Assembly (NCBI RefSeq): GCF_900112185.1 | Contig: NZ_FOKP01000025.1 | Span: forward strand, 1 to 64,000 | Direction of reading: 5' to 3' | Source of the DNA: Allobosea sp. CRIB-10 | GTDB taxonomy: Bacteria > Pseudomonadota > Alphaproteobacteria > Rhizobiales > Beijerinckiaceae | DNA length: 64,000 nucleotides | Shown: in pieces, positions 41,361-50,340 of the stretch | How the letters are laid out: the number at the start of each line of letters is the position of its first letter | Position numbering within the stretch: the stretch's first letter is position 1 | Position numbers and translations under genes: made by a program | The notes under the pieces: model-generated | What the model saw: the letters and a program-made list of their open reading frames with translations, nothing else | The model's database searches: none | Told to the model about the DNA's origin: nothing

Positions 41361-42989
41361 TCAGTTCTTGGCGATGAAGCACTGCCCGCCGGCCGCTTGC
41401 AGCGCCGAGCACATCGAGCTCGCATCCTCGCGGGCATAGGGACCGACGCGCAGGCGATAGACGGTCTTGCCGCCGGCCAGCTCGGTCTTGCGGATGATCG
41501 GGCTTTGGCCGGAGAGCTGATCGGGATACTTGCGCTGGAGCGCCGCGAAAGTGGCGCGCGCCTCGGCTTCGCTGCCCGGCGCGCCGAGCTGCACGGCGAA
41601 GCCGCCGTTCGGATCGGTACGCGGACCGGCGGCGGCCGGCTGCGTCTGCTGCTGCGGCGCGAGCGCGGCGGTGCGGGTCGCGGCGGCAGGCGGGGTTTGC
41701 GAAGCCGGCGGGGTCGCCGGCGCCGCGGCGCGCTCCTGCGTCTTGGGCGCGGCAGCCGGGGTCGCGCTCGGCTGCTGCGGCCGGGAAGCGGCCTGCGCCT
41801 GCGTGGCCGGCGCCGGGGTGGTCGGGCGGCTCGCCGGAGCCGAGCCGGTCACGATACCCTGCCCCGCCCCGTTCGCGGTGGTGTCGCTGACCGCAGGGGT
41901 ACCATCGGGGCGGATCGCGACGGTGCGGACCTTGCGCGGCTCGCCGAGACCGGGCACGGCCGGGATCGGCACCAGGCCCGGCTCGGTCGGAGCGAGAGCC
42001 GCTGCCGCGGTATCGGTCGGCGTGATGCTGCCATTGGACGGCTGGGTCGGGCGCGGCGCCATCGAGCGCGCCGCCTGCTCCACGTCGACCGGCTGCTCCT
42101 CGCGGCTGACCACCTTGGTCCTGTCGGCCGAGGCATCGCCGCTGCGCTCGTAGATCTGCTTGTTTTGGTTCGGGATCTCGGCGCCGCCCGGATTGACAGG
42201 AGCGACCTTGGACGGGCCGGTATCGGCAGCGATCACCGGCGGCTGGCCGTTGACCCCAGCCGGCTTGCCATTGCGGAAGACCATGGCGGCACCGACGCCG
42301 CCGACCGCGACGATGACCAGCGCCGCCGCGGTCAGCATGCCTTTGCGCGAGCGCGAGCGCCTGAAATCGCGTGGCTCGTCATCGAGACCCTGCTGCTGCG
42401 CATCATAATCGGGTTCGGCCTGCTGGTAGCTCGGCGCAGGCTGGGGCTGATAGGCGTGCACCTGTCCGGCCGCCTCGTCGAGATCGCGCGGCTGCTCCGG
42501 GACGTAGGCGTGCGCCCCTTCCGCCTGCATCGCATAAGGCTGCGCATGCGCTGGTGCCGGCAGCGGCTCGTCGTACTCATGCGCAGGCGGCATGGGCGCC
42601 TTTGCGGCGGGCTGCGGCGGCGCGGTCCGCACCGGCTCGGTGCGGCGCAGCAGCGCCTCGAACTCGTCGAGCGCGCCGCGGACATCGGCGGGCGGTGGAG
42701 CCGACTGCACCGGCTGCGTCGTGACCAAAGTCGGCTGGAAGCTCGGCTCGGTCCGGTTGCCGGCGGCCCAGGACACGGGCTGCGGCGCTGCCGGGGCCGC
42801 GGGACGCGCCTGCTCGGCCGAGCGACCGGCGAAGAGCTCCTTCAACGGATCGTCCTGACCGACGAGACGGGTCAACTCCATCAGCGGATCGGAGGCCGCG
42901 CCGGGCTTCTGCGGCTGGGCCGCCCCGCGCAGCTGACGCTCCAGATCGTCGAGATCGAGGGCGAAACGGTTCCTAGCTGGCTCGCTCAT
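41361..42989 (-). CDS. SPOR-domain membrane protein
   Basis: A 542-aa bitopic protein. A ~210-residue cytoplasmic part rich in Pro/Gln/Ala (with DDLERQL near the start) leads to one transmembrane helix (GMLTAAALVIVAVGGVGAAMVF). A long Pro/Ala/Thr-rich periplasmic linker then ends in a SPOR domain (GGFAVQLGAPGSEAEARATFAALQ ... YRLRVGPYA). SPOR domains bind denuded peptidoglycan at division sites. It follows argS, the usual alphaproteobacterial order, but nagZ, often next, is absent. Confidence 0.9.
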   Translation of the reverse strand: MSEPARNRFALDLDDLERQLRGAAQPQKPGAASDPLMELTRLVGQDDPLKELFAGRSAEQARPAAPAAPQPVSWAAGNRTEPSFQPTLVTTQPVQSAPPPADVRGALDEFEALLRRTEPVRTAPPQPAAKAPMPPAHEYDEPLPAPAHAQPYAMQAEGAHAYVPEQPRDLDEAAGQVHAYQPQPAPSYQQAEPDYDAQQQGLDDEPRDFRRSRSRKGMLTAAALVIVAVGGVGAAMVFRNGKPAGVNGQPPVIAADTGPSKVAPVNPGGAEIPNQNKQIYERSGDASADRTKVVSREEQPVDVEQAARSMAPRPTQPSNGSITPTDTAAAALAPTEPGLVPIPAVPGLGEPRKVRTVAIRPDGTPAVSDTTANGAGQGIVTGSAPASRPTTPAPATQAQAASRPQQPSATPAAAPKTQERAAAPATPPASQTPPAAATRTAALAPQQQTQPAAAGPRTDPNGGFAVQLGAPGSEAEARATFAALQRKYPDQLSGQSPIIRKTELAGGKTVYRLRVGPYAREDASSMCSALQAAGGQCFIAKN

Positions 42990-43176
42990 GACATGATCCA
43001 TTCCAGCGCATGCCAGCCCCCATCAAAGGACGCCGCCACAGCGCGGTCAATCTGACGAAAGCTCTAGCCGACCCGCCTTCCGGCATATCGGCCAACGCCG
43101 CCTTCGTATCGGACCCGGCGGGCGCTGGCCGGATCATCCTGATCCGCAACGCGCCCGATGCGCCGGGATGGACCCG

Positions 43177-44943
43177 TCAGCGCATCTCCTCCGGCGCCGT
43201 CACCCCAACGACCGCCAGACCGGAAGCAAGGACGCTGCGCACGGCATGCACGAGCGCCAATCTTGCTGAGGTCGAGTTTCGATCAGTTTGATTAACGAAC
43301 CGTAATTGCGGCGAGTCTTTGCCCTTGTTCCATAGCGAATGGAAGGCGCTCGCCAGATCGTGCACGAAAAAGGCGACACGATGGGGCTCGTGTGACGAAG
43401 CCGCGGCGTCGATCATCCTGGGATAAGCGGCGATCATCTTGACGATGCCGATCTCCGACTCGTCGGTCAGCAACCCGAGGTCGGCTTCAGCCAGCGCCTG
43501 CGGCGTGAGGTCGAGGTCCGGGAAGGCCTCGGCCGCCTGCCGGAAGATCGAGGCGCACCGAGCATGGGCGTACTGCACGTAGAAGACCGGGTTGTCTTTC
43601 GACTGCTCCACCACCTTGGCGAGGTCGAAGTCGAGCGTCGCATCGTTCTTGCGGAAGATCATCATGAAGCGCACCGCATCGCGGCCGACCTCGTCGATGA
43701 CCTCGCGCAGGGTGACGAAATCGCCGGAGCGCTTCGACATCCGGACCTGCTCGCCATTGCGCAGCAGGCGGACCAGCTGGCAGAGCTTGACGTCGAGCGC
43801 CCCCTCGCCGTTCGTCACCGCCTTCACCGCCGCCTGCATGCGCTTGACATAGCCGCCATGGTCGGCGCCCCAGACGTCGATCATCTCGGCGAAGCCGCGG
43901 GTGAACTTCGAGCGGTGATAGGCGATGTCGTTGGCGAAATAGGTATAGCTGCCATCCGACTTCAGCAGAGGCCGGTCGACGTCGTCGCCGAACTTGGTGG
44001 CACGGAACAGGGTCTGCTCGCGGTCCTCCCAATCCTCGTCCTTCTGGCCCTTGGGCGGCGGCAGCCGGCCCTCATAGACCAGATCGCGGGAGCGCAGATC
44101 CTCGATGGTCTGGTGCACGGCGTTGGAATTGCCGTCCCGGCCCTGCAGCGAGCGCTCGGAGAAGAACAGGTCGTGGACGACGCCGAGCGCGGCGAGATCG
44201 TCGCGGATCATCGCCATCATCCCGTCGATCGCCGCCTGGCGTAACAGCGGCAGCCAGTCCCATTCAGGCTTGTCGCGCAGCGACGGGCCGTGGTCCTTCG
44301 CCAGCGTCTGCCCGACCGAGATCAGGTAGTCGCCAGGATAGAGCCCTTCCGGAATCGCGCCGATATCCTCGCCCAGCGCCTCGCGATAGCGCAGGAAGGC
44401 GGAGCGGGCGAGCACGTCGACCTGCGCCCCGGCATCGTTGATATAGTATTCGCGGGTGACGTCGTGCCCGGCGAAGGCGAGCAGGCTCGCCAGCGCATCG
44501 CCAAACACCGCGCCGCGGCCATGGCCGACATGCATCGGCCCGGTCGGATTGGCCGAGACATATTCGACATTGATCTTCGGGGAGGCCTTGGTCGTGCCAC
44601 GGCCATGCTCCGTCCCGGCCAGCACCGCCGACTTCAGAACCTCAGTGAAAACAGCAGGTTGCAGCGTCAGATTGATGAAGCCGGGACCGGCGATCTCGGC
44701 CTTGAGCACATCGCCGTCCTTGGCCAGCTCGGCGACGATCAGCTCGGCCAGAGCGCGCGGCGCCATGCCGGCTTCCTTGGCCAGCACCATGGCGGCGTTG
44801 ATGGCGAGATCGCCATGGGCCGGATCCTTGGTCGGCTCGACCACGACGCGCGCCAGCGACAGGCCGGCCGGAATACGGCCGGCTTCCGCCAGCCCGGTCA
44901 GGACGGTGGCGAGGCGTGCGGAGAAAGTCTCAAAAATGTTCAT
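43177..44943 (-). CDS. argS: Arginine-tRNA ligase (ArgRS)
   Basis: Class I synthetase, 588 aa. N-terminal Add-1 domain, the HIGH-type signature GPMHVGHGRG, a KMSK-like VRMSKRSGDF, and the C-terminal DALR anticodon domain (YVQYAHARCASIFRQ). Start 44943 fits the family; the frame is open 45 bases upstream. The 187 bases between it and the SPOR gene show no gene. On its 5' side a toxin-antitoxin pair separates it from dgt. Confidence 0.96.
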   Translation of the reverse strand: MNIFETFSARLATVLTGLAEAGRIPAGLSLARVVVEPTKDPAHGDLAINAAMVLAKEAGMAPRALAELIVAELAKDGDVLKAEIAGPGFINLTLQPAVFTEVLKSAVLAGTEHGRGTTKASPKINVEYVSANPTGPMHVGHGRGAVFGDALASLLAFAGHDVTREYYINDAGAQVDVLARSAFLRYREALGEDIGAIPEGLYPGDYLISVGQTLAKDHGPSLRDKPEWDWLPLLRQAAIDGMMAMIRDDLAALGVVHDLFFSERSLQGRDGNSNAVHQTIEDLRSRDLVYEGRLPPPKGQKDEDWEDREQTLFRATKFGDDVDRPLLKSDGSYTYFANDIAYHRSKFTRGFAEMIDVWGADHGGYVKRMQAAVKAVTNGEGALDVKLCQLVRLLRNGEQVRMSKRSGDFVTLREVIDEVGRDAVRFMMIFRKNDATLDFDLAKVVEQSKDNPVFYVQYAHARCASIFRQAAEAFPDLDLTPQALAEADLGLLTDESEIGIVKMIAAYPRMIDAAASSHEPHRVAFFVHDLASAFHSLWNKGKDSPQLRFVNQTDRNSTSARLALVHAVRSVLASGLAVVGVTAPEEMR

Positions 44944-45114
44944 AACAGCCAAGCGGGGAAATTGAGCGACAACGCCGGGGCCTACCACGGGGAAACCGAT
45001 TGGGAAACCAGGGCCTCGCTGCCTCGCCAGCTATACCGACGTCGACGCGGCCAACGGCAAGGCTCAAGGCGCGACTCAGGCCGCGCTTGGCTGGTAGCGA
45101 AGCCCGCAGTAATT

Positions 45115-45132
45115 GTGTATCCTAGTTGACAC
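45115..45132. promoter_or_regulatory. Putative operator of the toxin-antitoxin operon
   Basis: GTGTATCCTAGTTGACAC has dyad symmetry (GTGT-N3-CTAG-N3-ACAC) and lies 29 bases before the toxin start codon. Autoregulation by the antitoxin, with or without toxin, is the rule for this class, so this palindrome is the best operator candidate. No clear -35/-10 pair can be assigned. Confidence 0.45.
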
Positions 45133-45160
45133 TGGATCGTGCCCACCCGGCATCGCCGCA

Positions 45161-45451
45161 ATGGTCGAAATCCGCAAAACGCAGACATTCGCCAATTGGT
45201 TGGCTGATTTGCGGGACCGCCAGGCCAAGGCGCGGATCATCGTGCGGATCGAGCGTATGCAAGCCGGGAACTTCGGCGATCACAAATCGGTCGGTGACGG
45301 CGTGAGCGAAATGCGGATCGACTACGGTCCTGGCTATCGCGTGTATTTCGCGGTCCGGGGCACGACGATCGTCATCCTCCTCTGCGGTGGCGACAAGGGC
45401 ACGCAGCGCATGGATGTCGCGAAGGCGAAGCAATTGGCGAAGGAGGTCTGA
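45161..45451 (+). CDS. RelE/HigB-type toxin (addiction module killer protein)
   Basis: A 96-aa ribosome-dependent mRNA-interferase-like protein of the COG3657 group. Typical pattern: FANWLADLRDRQAKARIIVRIERMQAGNFGD, then SEMRIDYGPGYRVYFAVRG and ILLCGGDKGTQ with basic C-terminal AKAKQLAKEV. The toxin gene comes first, as in HigBA-like systems. Its stop is one base before the antitoxin ATG. Confidence 0.9.
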   Translation: MVEIRKTQTFANWLADLRDRQAKARIIVRIERMQAGNFGDHKSVGDGVSEMRIDYGPGYRVYFAVRGTTIVILLCGGDKGTQRMDVAKAKQLAKEV

Positions 45452-45452
45452 A

Positions 45453-45737
45453 ATGGCCCTGGAAACCACCAGGTTCGACGTGCTCGACTATCTTGGCACA
45501 GCCGAAGATCGCGCCGCCTATATCGAGGCTGTGATCGAAGAGGGTGATTCCGCCTATCTCATCGAGGCGATTGGCAATGTGGCGCGCGCCCAAGGCGCCT
45601 CGGCCTTCGCCGCGGAAACCGGCCTGAGCCGCGAGACCGTCTACAAGGCCTTCATCCGGGGCGGAAATCCGACGGTCGATACGCTGTTCAAGGCGCTCGC
45701 CGCGCTAGGCCTGAAGCTGACGGTCAAAGCAGCCTAA
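45453..45737 (+). CDS. HTH antitoxin (addiction module antidote protein)
   Basis: A 94-aa antitoxin: N-terminal acidic part (FDVLDYLGTAEDRAAYIEAVIEEGD) followed by a Cro/C1-type helix-turn-helix (ASAFAAETGLSRETVYKAFIRGGNPTVDTLFKALAALG). AAGGAGGT upstream is a much better ribosome site than that of the toxin, consistent with excess antitoxin. It binds the toxin and most likely the upstream palindrome. Confidence 0.9.
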   Translation: MALETTRFDVLDYLGTAEDRAAYIEAVIEEGDSAYLIEAIGNVARAQGASAFAAETGLSRETVYKAFIRGGNPTVDTLFKALAALGLKLTVKAA

Positions 45738-45752
45738 GCCCAGGCGCCGCCC

Positions 45753-46994
45753 CTATCGCAGCGACGGGGTGGCGTCAAACAGGCGCCGATGCTCGCCCAG
45801 CGCATAGGAATCGGTCATCCCCGCGATGTAGTCGGAAACCCGGCGCGCCAGGCGGGCCTCGTCGAGCTCCCCGCACCCCGCCGCCCATTCGGCCGGCATG
45901 GCCTGCGGCTGCGCCTGGAAGCGCACGAACAGGTCGCGGACGATGTCCGCCGCTTCCTTGCGGATCACGCCGACGCGGGGATGGCGATACATGTTCGGGT
46001 AGAGGAAGCCCTTGATCGCCTGATCCGCGGCGACGATCGCCGGCGAGAAGGCGACGACCGGCGCCCCGGCCCGCCTGATCGCATCGGCATCACCCGGGGT
46101 CAAAGCTGCGATTCGCGCTTGGGATTCGGCGATCACATCCTCGACGAAACGGGTGATCACCCGGCGCACCAGTTCGTTCGTGGCGCGCGGCTTCTCGAGC
46201 CCCGGATGCAGACCCTCGATCTCGTCCAGCAGCTCGCCCAGGAACGGCACCGCCCTGAGCTCGGAGAGCTCGAACAGCCCGGCGCGCAGGCCGTCGTCGA
46301 TGTCATGGGCGTTGTAGGCGATGTCGTCGGCGAGCGCGGCGGCCTGCGCCTCGGCCGAGGCGTGGCTGTCCAGCCAGAGGTCCTGCTTCTGCTGGTATTC
46401 GAGGATCGCGACCGGGATGCCGGCCTTGGCATAGCGCTCGGTCGGCCTGCCGTCGGCGCTCAGCAGCGGGCCGTTGTGCTTGACCAGCCCCTCCAGCGTC
46501 TCCCAGGTCAGGTTGAGCCCGTCGAAGCCGGCATAGCGCCGCTCCAGCCGCGTGACGATCCGCAGCGTCTGGGCGTTGTGGTCGAAGCCGCCGAAGCCGG
46601 CCATGCAGTCGTCGAGCACATCCTCGCCGATATGGCCGAAGGGCGTGTGGCCGAGATCATGCGCCAGCGCCAGCGCCTCGGCCAGGTCCTCGTCGAGCCC
46701 GAGCGCCCGGGCGAGCGCGCGGGCGATCTGCGCCACCTCGATCGTATGGGTCAGGCGGGTGCGGAAATGGTCGCCCTCATGCGAGACGAAGACCTGGGTC
46801 TTGTGCTTCAGCCGGCGAAAGGCGGTCGAATGGATGATGCGGTCGCGGTCGCGCTGGAACGGATTGCGCGTCGCCGAGCCGGGCTCCGCGACCAGCCGGC
46901 CGCGGCTCGTCGCGGTCCGGCAGGCATAGGGAGCGCGCCAGCGGTCGCCGGGCTCGCGGCCCGCGGCAAGGGCGGTAACGTGTGCATGCGGCAT
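45753..46994 (-). CDS. dgt: dGTP triphosphohydrolase-like protein
   Basis: A 413-aa HD-superfamily nucleotide hydrolase: FQRDRDRIIHSTAFRRLKHKTQVF, RTRLTHTIEVAQIAR (first His), and LAHDLGHTPFGHIGE (His-Asp). It probably hydrolyses dNTPs to nucleosides and triphosphate. ATG 46994 is preferred; the longer frame to 47063 runs through a palindromic repeat. It converges on the toxin-antitoxin pair and is divergent from erpA. Confidence 0.92.
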   Translation of the reverse strand: MPHAHVTALAAGREPGDRWRAPYACRTATSRGRLVAEPGSATRNPFQRDRDRIIHSTAFRRLKHKTQVFVSHEGDHFRTRLTHTIEVAQIARALARALGLDEDLAEALALAHDLGHTPFGHIGEDVLDDCMAGFGGFDHNAQTLRIVTRLERRYAGFDGLNLTWETLEGLVKHNGPLLSADGRPTERYAKAGIPVAILEYQQKQDLWLDSHASAEAQAAALADDIAYNAHDIDDGLRAGLFELSELRAVPFLGELLDEIEGLHPGLEKPRATNELVRRVITRFVEDVIAESQARIAALTPGDADAIRRAGAPVVAFSPAIVAADQAIKGFLYPNMYRHPRVGVIRKEAADIVRDLFVRFQAQPQAMPAEWAAGCGELDEARLARRVSDYIAGMTDSYALGEHRRLFDATPSLR

Positions 46995-47010
46995 GGCAGA
47001 CCCGTGGGCG

Positions 47011-47057
47011 GAGCAGGATGCGAAACGTGGAAACCGGTTTTCGCCTAGATCCTGCTC
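47011..47057. repeat. GAGCAGGAT inverted-repeat element
   Basis: A 47-base element bounded by GAGCAGGAT (47011-47019) and ATCCTGCTC (47049-47057), with GCGAAA and TTTTCGC also inverted around an AACCGGTT centre. Elements of this form (GGAGCAGGAT...AACCGGTT...ATCCTGCTCC) recur between genes in many Rhizobiales genomes. It lies in the dgt upstream region. Confidence 0.75.
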
Positions 47058-47085
47058 CAACATTTAGAATGAGAGACGGATTCAG

Positions 47086-47122
47086 CTTTCAAATGGAAAC
47101 GCAAGGCGCTTCCATTTGAAAG
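47086..47122. repeat. 13-bp perfect inverted repeat between dgt and erpA
   Basis: CTTTCAAATGGAA (47086-47098) and its exact complement (47110-47122) flank 11 bases. It is AT-rich compared with its surroundings and lies in the divergent promoter region. It may be a regulator site, a small repeat element or an mRNA hairpin. Confidence 0.65.
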
Positions 47123-47203
47123 CATCCGGCTCTCGCGCGGCTTGAAGGCCCGCCATGTGGGCATTACCTTTGCAACCGAGGCAGGAGCAAGGACGTTCTG
47201 CGC

Positions 47204-47554
47204 ATGACCATGGCGATCGAGGCCAATCCGCATACGATCTCGCTGACCGACAAGGCCGCGAGCCGCATCGTCGCGGTGATGGCGAACGAGGCTCCCGGCG
47301 CGATGCTGCGTGTCAGCGTCGCCGGCGGCGGCTGCTCGGGCTTCCAGTACGTCTTCGATATCGATCGGCAGAAGGCCCCCGACGACATCGTGATCGAGCG
47401 CGACGGCGCAACCGTCCTGATCGACGAGACCTCGCTCGAACTGCTCGACGGCTCGACCATCGATTTCGTCGACGATCTCGTCGGCCAGTCCTTCAAGATC
47501 ATCAATCCGAACGCAACCAGCTCCTGCGGCTGCGGCACGTCCTTCGCGCTCTGA
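47204..47554 (+). CDS. erpA: Iron-sulfur cluster insertion protein ErpA
   Basis: A 116-aa A-type carrier that delivers Fe-S clusters to apoproteins. The three cluster cysteines are in place: Cys44 in GGGCSGFQY, Cys108 and Cys110 in SSCGCGTSF. Size and the C-terminal signature match ErpA/HesB. It is divergent from dgt, a conserved order in alphaproteobacteria. Confidence 0.95.
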   Translation: MTMAIEANPHTISLTDKAASRIVAVMANEAPGAMLRVSVAGGGCSGFQYVFDIDRQKAPDDIVIERDGATVLIDETSLELLDGSTIDFVDDLVGQSFKIINPNATSSCGCGTSFAL

Positions 47555-47563
47555 GAACCGGCG

Positions 47564-48610
47564 TCAGCCCGGCAGCACCACGGCCCTGAACGCGCGCAGC
47601 AGGTCGGCGTCGAGCTTGGCGCCCATGCCGGCCAGCATGGCATAAGCCTGTTCCGGCTCCATCGGCGTCTTGTAGGAACGCCGCTCGATCAGCGCCGCAT
47701 AGATGTCGCAGATCGTGATCATCCGGACGACATCCGATATCTCACTGGCTTTCAGCCCCTGCGGATAGCCCGAACCATCGAGATATTCATGGTGGCTGCG
47801 CGCCGCCTCGACGATTTCACCGGCGAAACTGCCCTGCCGCAGCAGCATCTCATAGCCGATCTGCGGATGCTCGCGCACGATCGCCAGCTCCTCATCGGTC
47901 AGCCTGCCGGGCTTGTGCAGGATCGAAAGGGGCACGCGTGCCTTGCCGATGTCGTGCAGGACGGCGGCACTGGTGACCAGCTTGCGGGCGGCTTCGGGAA
48001 AGCCGAGCGCATGGGCGAAGGCCGCCGCGAGACCGGCGACCAGAAGACAATGCTGATAGGTCGCGTCGTCATGGCTCCAGACCAGGTCGAGCCAGGCGTC
48101 GAGATCGCGGTCGTTGACAGCGCGGTTGATCGCCTCGACGCTGCTCTCGATCGCAGCCACCGGCAGCGCCCGGCCTTCGCTGGCGGCGAAGAGCATGTCG
48201 GCCATCGCTGCGGAGGCGGCAAAGAAATGCCGTTGCACCGGCGTCGCGTCCTGCGGGGCGAGGATGCGGCCGATCTCGTCGAGCAGCGCCTTGGTCGGCA
48301 GATCGGCAGACAGGACAGCGCTCGCGCCGATCGCGTTCGCCTGCGTCGTGAGCCGCGGTGACTGGTCGCGCAACAGGCAGAGATAGGGCGTGCCTTTGCG
48401 CCTGAAACTGGCCAGCCGATCGCGGACAGCTTCGACCGCGACGCGGCTGGACAGATCGACGTCGCTGATGAGCAGCCGGTTCGGCGCCGCACCGGCCTTC
48501 GTCGGGCAGTTCAGGTCGACGACGTCGCAAGGCCCCCAGAGCGACAGCAGTCGCTCGAGCTTCTGGCTCTCTTCCGGACGATCGGTGATCAGCAGCACGG
48601 CAATCGGCAT
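47564..48610 (-). CDS. HD-GYP domain protein with degenerate receiver domain
   Basis: A 348-aa protein. The first ~115 residues look like a response-regulator fold (VLLITDRPEESQKLERLL, LLISDVDLSS) without clear phosphorylation logic. A C-terminal HD-GYP domain follows with LHDIGKARVPLSILHKPG and HHEYLDGSGYPQGL, the metal and GYP signatures of cyclic di-GMP phosphodiesterases. The final catalytic-region motif DIYAALIERRSYK is present. It converges on erpA with 9 bases between stops. Confidence 0.9.
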   Translation of the reverse strand: MPIAVLLITDRPEESQKLERLLSLWGPCDVVDLNCPTKAGAAPNRLLISDVDLSSRVAVEAVRDRLASFRRKGTPYLCLLRDQSPRLTTQANAIGASAVLSADLPTKALLDEIGRILAPQDATPVQRHFFAASAAMADMLFAASEGRALPVAAIESSVEAINRAVNDRDLDAWLDLVWSHDDATYQHCLLVAGLAAAFAHALGFPEAARKLVTSAAVLHDIGKARVPLSILHKPGRLTDEELAIVREHPQIGYEMLLRQGSFAGEIVEAARSHHEYLDGSGYPQGLKASEISDVVRMITICDIYAALIERRSYKTPMEPEQAYAMLAGMGAKLDADLLRAFRAVVLPG

Positions 48611-48705
48611 CTCCTCATAACGAAGACACCCTAGCCTGAGGTTCCTTGAGGTCAGGTGAAGCCGATTCGCTCAAATTCGCCGTTTCGGTTCAGAAATGGC
48701 CGAGG

Positions 48706-49302
48706 TCACGAGCTCCGGGCTTGCCGGCGCATCGCGCTCGCCTCGGCATATTGCAGCAGCCGGTCGAGGTCCTCGCGGGCGATGTCGAAGGACTCGCCCA
48801 TTTGCGCCAGCGCCTCGTCGATATCGGGCGCGCTGAACATCGCCGGCAACGCCGCTTGCGGGGCGACAGTACCGATCTGCGGCGGACGATGGGGATAGCT
48901 GCGGCGCACCAGGGCGTGGAAGGCGACGCCGAGCACGGCCGTGAGCGCCACCGCGCCGCCCGGCGGGTGCAGCGAGCGCGTCAGCGACATGATCGCGATG
49001 GCGAGCACGACGGCGAGCGCCGCCGCGATGGTCAGGTCCGGCACGGCCCAGCCGACCGCCAGGCCGACCAGGGCCGAGATCACATTGCCGCCGATGACCG
49101 GCCAAGGCTGCGCCAATGGGCTGGCCGGCACGACGAAGACCAGCACAGCCGACGCGCCGATCGGCGCCACCACCAGTGGCGAAGGCGTCGGAAACACATA
49201 TCCGGCCGCCGCGGTGAGCGCGATCGCGGCGAAAACGCCGGCACAGGCGACAATCCGTTCGGTTGGCGTCGCGCCGGCGAGGATCGGTTGGAACAGCTTC
49301 AC
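48706..49302 (-). CDS. HPP-family membrane protein, short form
   Basis: A 198-aa protein with about four transmembrane segments and the family motif SLHPPGGAVALTAVLG. Before it, VAPIGASAVLVFVVPASPLAQPWPVIGGN is also typical. Full-size HPP proteins often continue into CBS domains; here only a short tail (IDEALAQMGESFDIAREDLDRLL) remains. Some HPP proteins take part in nitrite transport, but that cannot be shown. GTG 49302 is chosen because GGAG lies 8 to 12 bases upstream. Confidence 0.82.
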   Translation of the reverse strand: MKLFQPILAGATPTERIVACAGVFAAIALTAAAGYVFPTPSPLVVAPIGASAVLVFVVPASPLAQPWPVIGGNVISALVGLAVGWAVPDLTIAAALAVVLAIAIMSLTRSLHPPGGAVALTAVLGVAFHALVRRSYPHRPPQIGTVAPQAALPAMFSAPDIDEALAQMGESFDIAREDLDRLLQYAEASAMRRQARSS

Positions 49303-49480
49303 GGCAGGCTCTCCGGAGCATGCCCTGCCGACCATCCGATCGTACGGGACGCGCCCCGATATCAGTCCTGGGTCGCCTCTATAATAGGCATCACGCACAA
49401 CTCAACGGCAAAATCCGCAATTCACGATCTATACCGTAAATTACCTCAGCTGCCTCACGCAAATATCAGCGGCACAATGC

Positions 49481-49504
49481 AAAAAGGCGCCCGAAGGCGC
49501 CTTT
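49481..49504 (-). terminator. Intrinsic terminator of the cold-shock gene
   Basis: A 9-bp stem (49483-49491 with 49496-49504) and CGAA loop; on the minus strand it is followed by TTTTT, 17 bases past the cold-shock-protein stop. It is a classic Rho-independent terminator. Confidence 0.9.
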
Positions 49505-49520
49505 CCCGAGAATGTTCTCC

Positions 49521-50132
49521 TCAATGCGAGCTGAGAGGTCCACCCTGCTCGAAGCGGACTTCGGCCGCCATCAGTCCCTTCGGTCCCGGCCCATAGCGCA
49601 CCAGCACGGTCTGCCCCGGGATCAGCTCGACGATGCCGTAGCGGCGCAGCGTCTCCATATGGACGAAGATGTCGGGCGCGCCCTCGCCCGCCGAGACGAA
49701 GCCGAAGCCGCGCAGGCGGTTGAACCACTTCACCACCATGCGCTCCAGCCCGCTGGTCGGCGTCACCGTCGCATTGGTGCGCGGCATCGGCATCTCGGCC
49801 GGGTGGCGCGCGGCGGAGGTGTCGATCGAGAGCACGCGGGTGGCCTGGCGACCCCGCGCCTTGGCAACCGCCTCGAGCACGATGCGCGCGCCCTCGGCGA
49901 TGGCATGGAAGCCGTCGCGCTTGAGAGTGGTGACATGGACCAGGACATCGCTGCCGCCATCCTGTGGCACCACGAAGCCGTAGCCTTTGCTCACATCGAA
50001 CCATTTGACGTGGCCGATGATCTCGACCACCTGCTCGGCAACCGTCTCAGGCCCGTCCAGACGCACGATCCGGTTGAGCGATTGCAGCGGGCCGACCGGT
50101 GGCCTGCCTCCGTCGCCGTATTCGTCGGACAT
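49521..50132 (-). CDS. Double cold-shock-domain protein
   Basis: A 203-aa nucleic-acid-binding protein with two cold-shock domains. The first starts GHVKWFDVSKGYGFVVPQDGG with DVLVHVTTL; the second starts VVKWFNRLRGFGFVSAGEGA with DIFVHMETL. Both keep the RNP1 (G-Y/F-G-F-V) and RNP2 (V-H/F-V-H) aromatic patches. The two-domain form is usual in alphaproteobacteria, where it is often growth-phase regulated. The start at 50132 excludes a long non-homologous extension. Confidence 0.92.
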   Translation of the reverse strand: MSDEYGDGGRPPVGPLQSLNRIVRLDGPETVAEQVVEIIGHVKWFDVSKGYGFVVPQDGGSDVLVHVTTLKRDGFHAIAEGARIVLEAVAKARGRQATRVLSIDTSAARHPAEMPMPRTNATVTPTSGLERMVVKWFNRLRGFGFVSAGEGAPDIFVHMETLRRYGIVELIPGQTVLVRYGPGPKGLMAAEVRFEQGGPLSSH

Positions 50133-50340
50133 GTCCCGCTCATCTCCGCCGCGAAACGTGATTCGTGACGTGACGATAGCACCCTGGCGGAGTCGGGAAA
50201 CAGCCGCTTCCGGCTCATCCACATCATCGAGCATGCGCAAGGCGCGTTAAGGCCGATGAAAGCTGCGCCTTGTCGCTCTTGCGCATCAGGTCGATGATCC
50301 CCGGCAAGAGTGTTTCGGCACAGCGCTTCGGAGAGCTGCC

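Noticed and set aside
41397..43055. 552-codon Arg/Leu-rich frame on the plus strand
   Set aside because: It is the shadow of the SPOR-protein gene; its composition comes from the complement of a Pro/Ala-rich linker.
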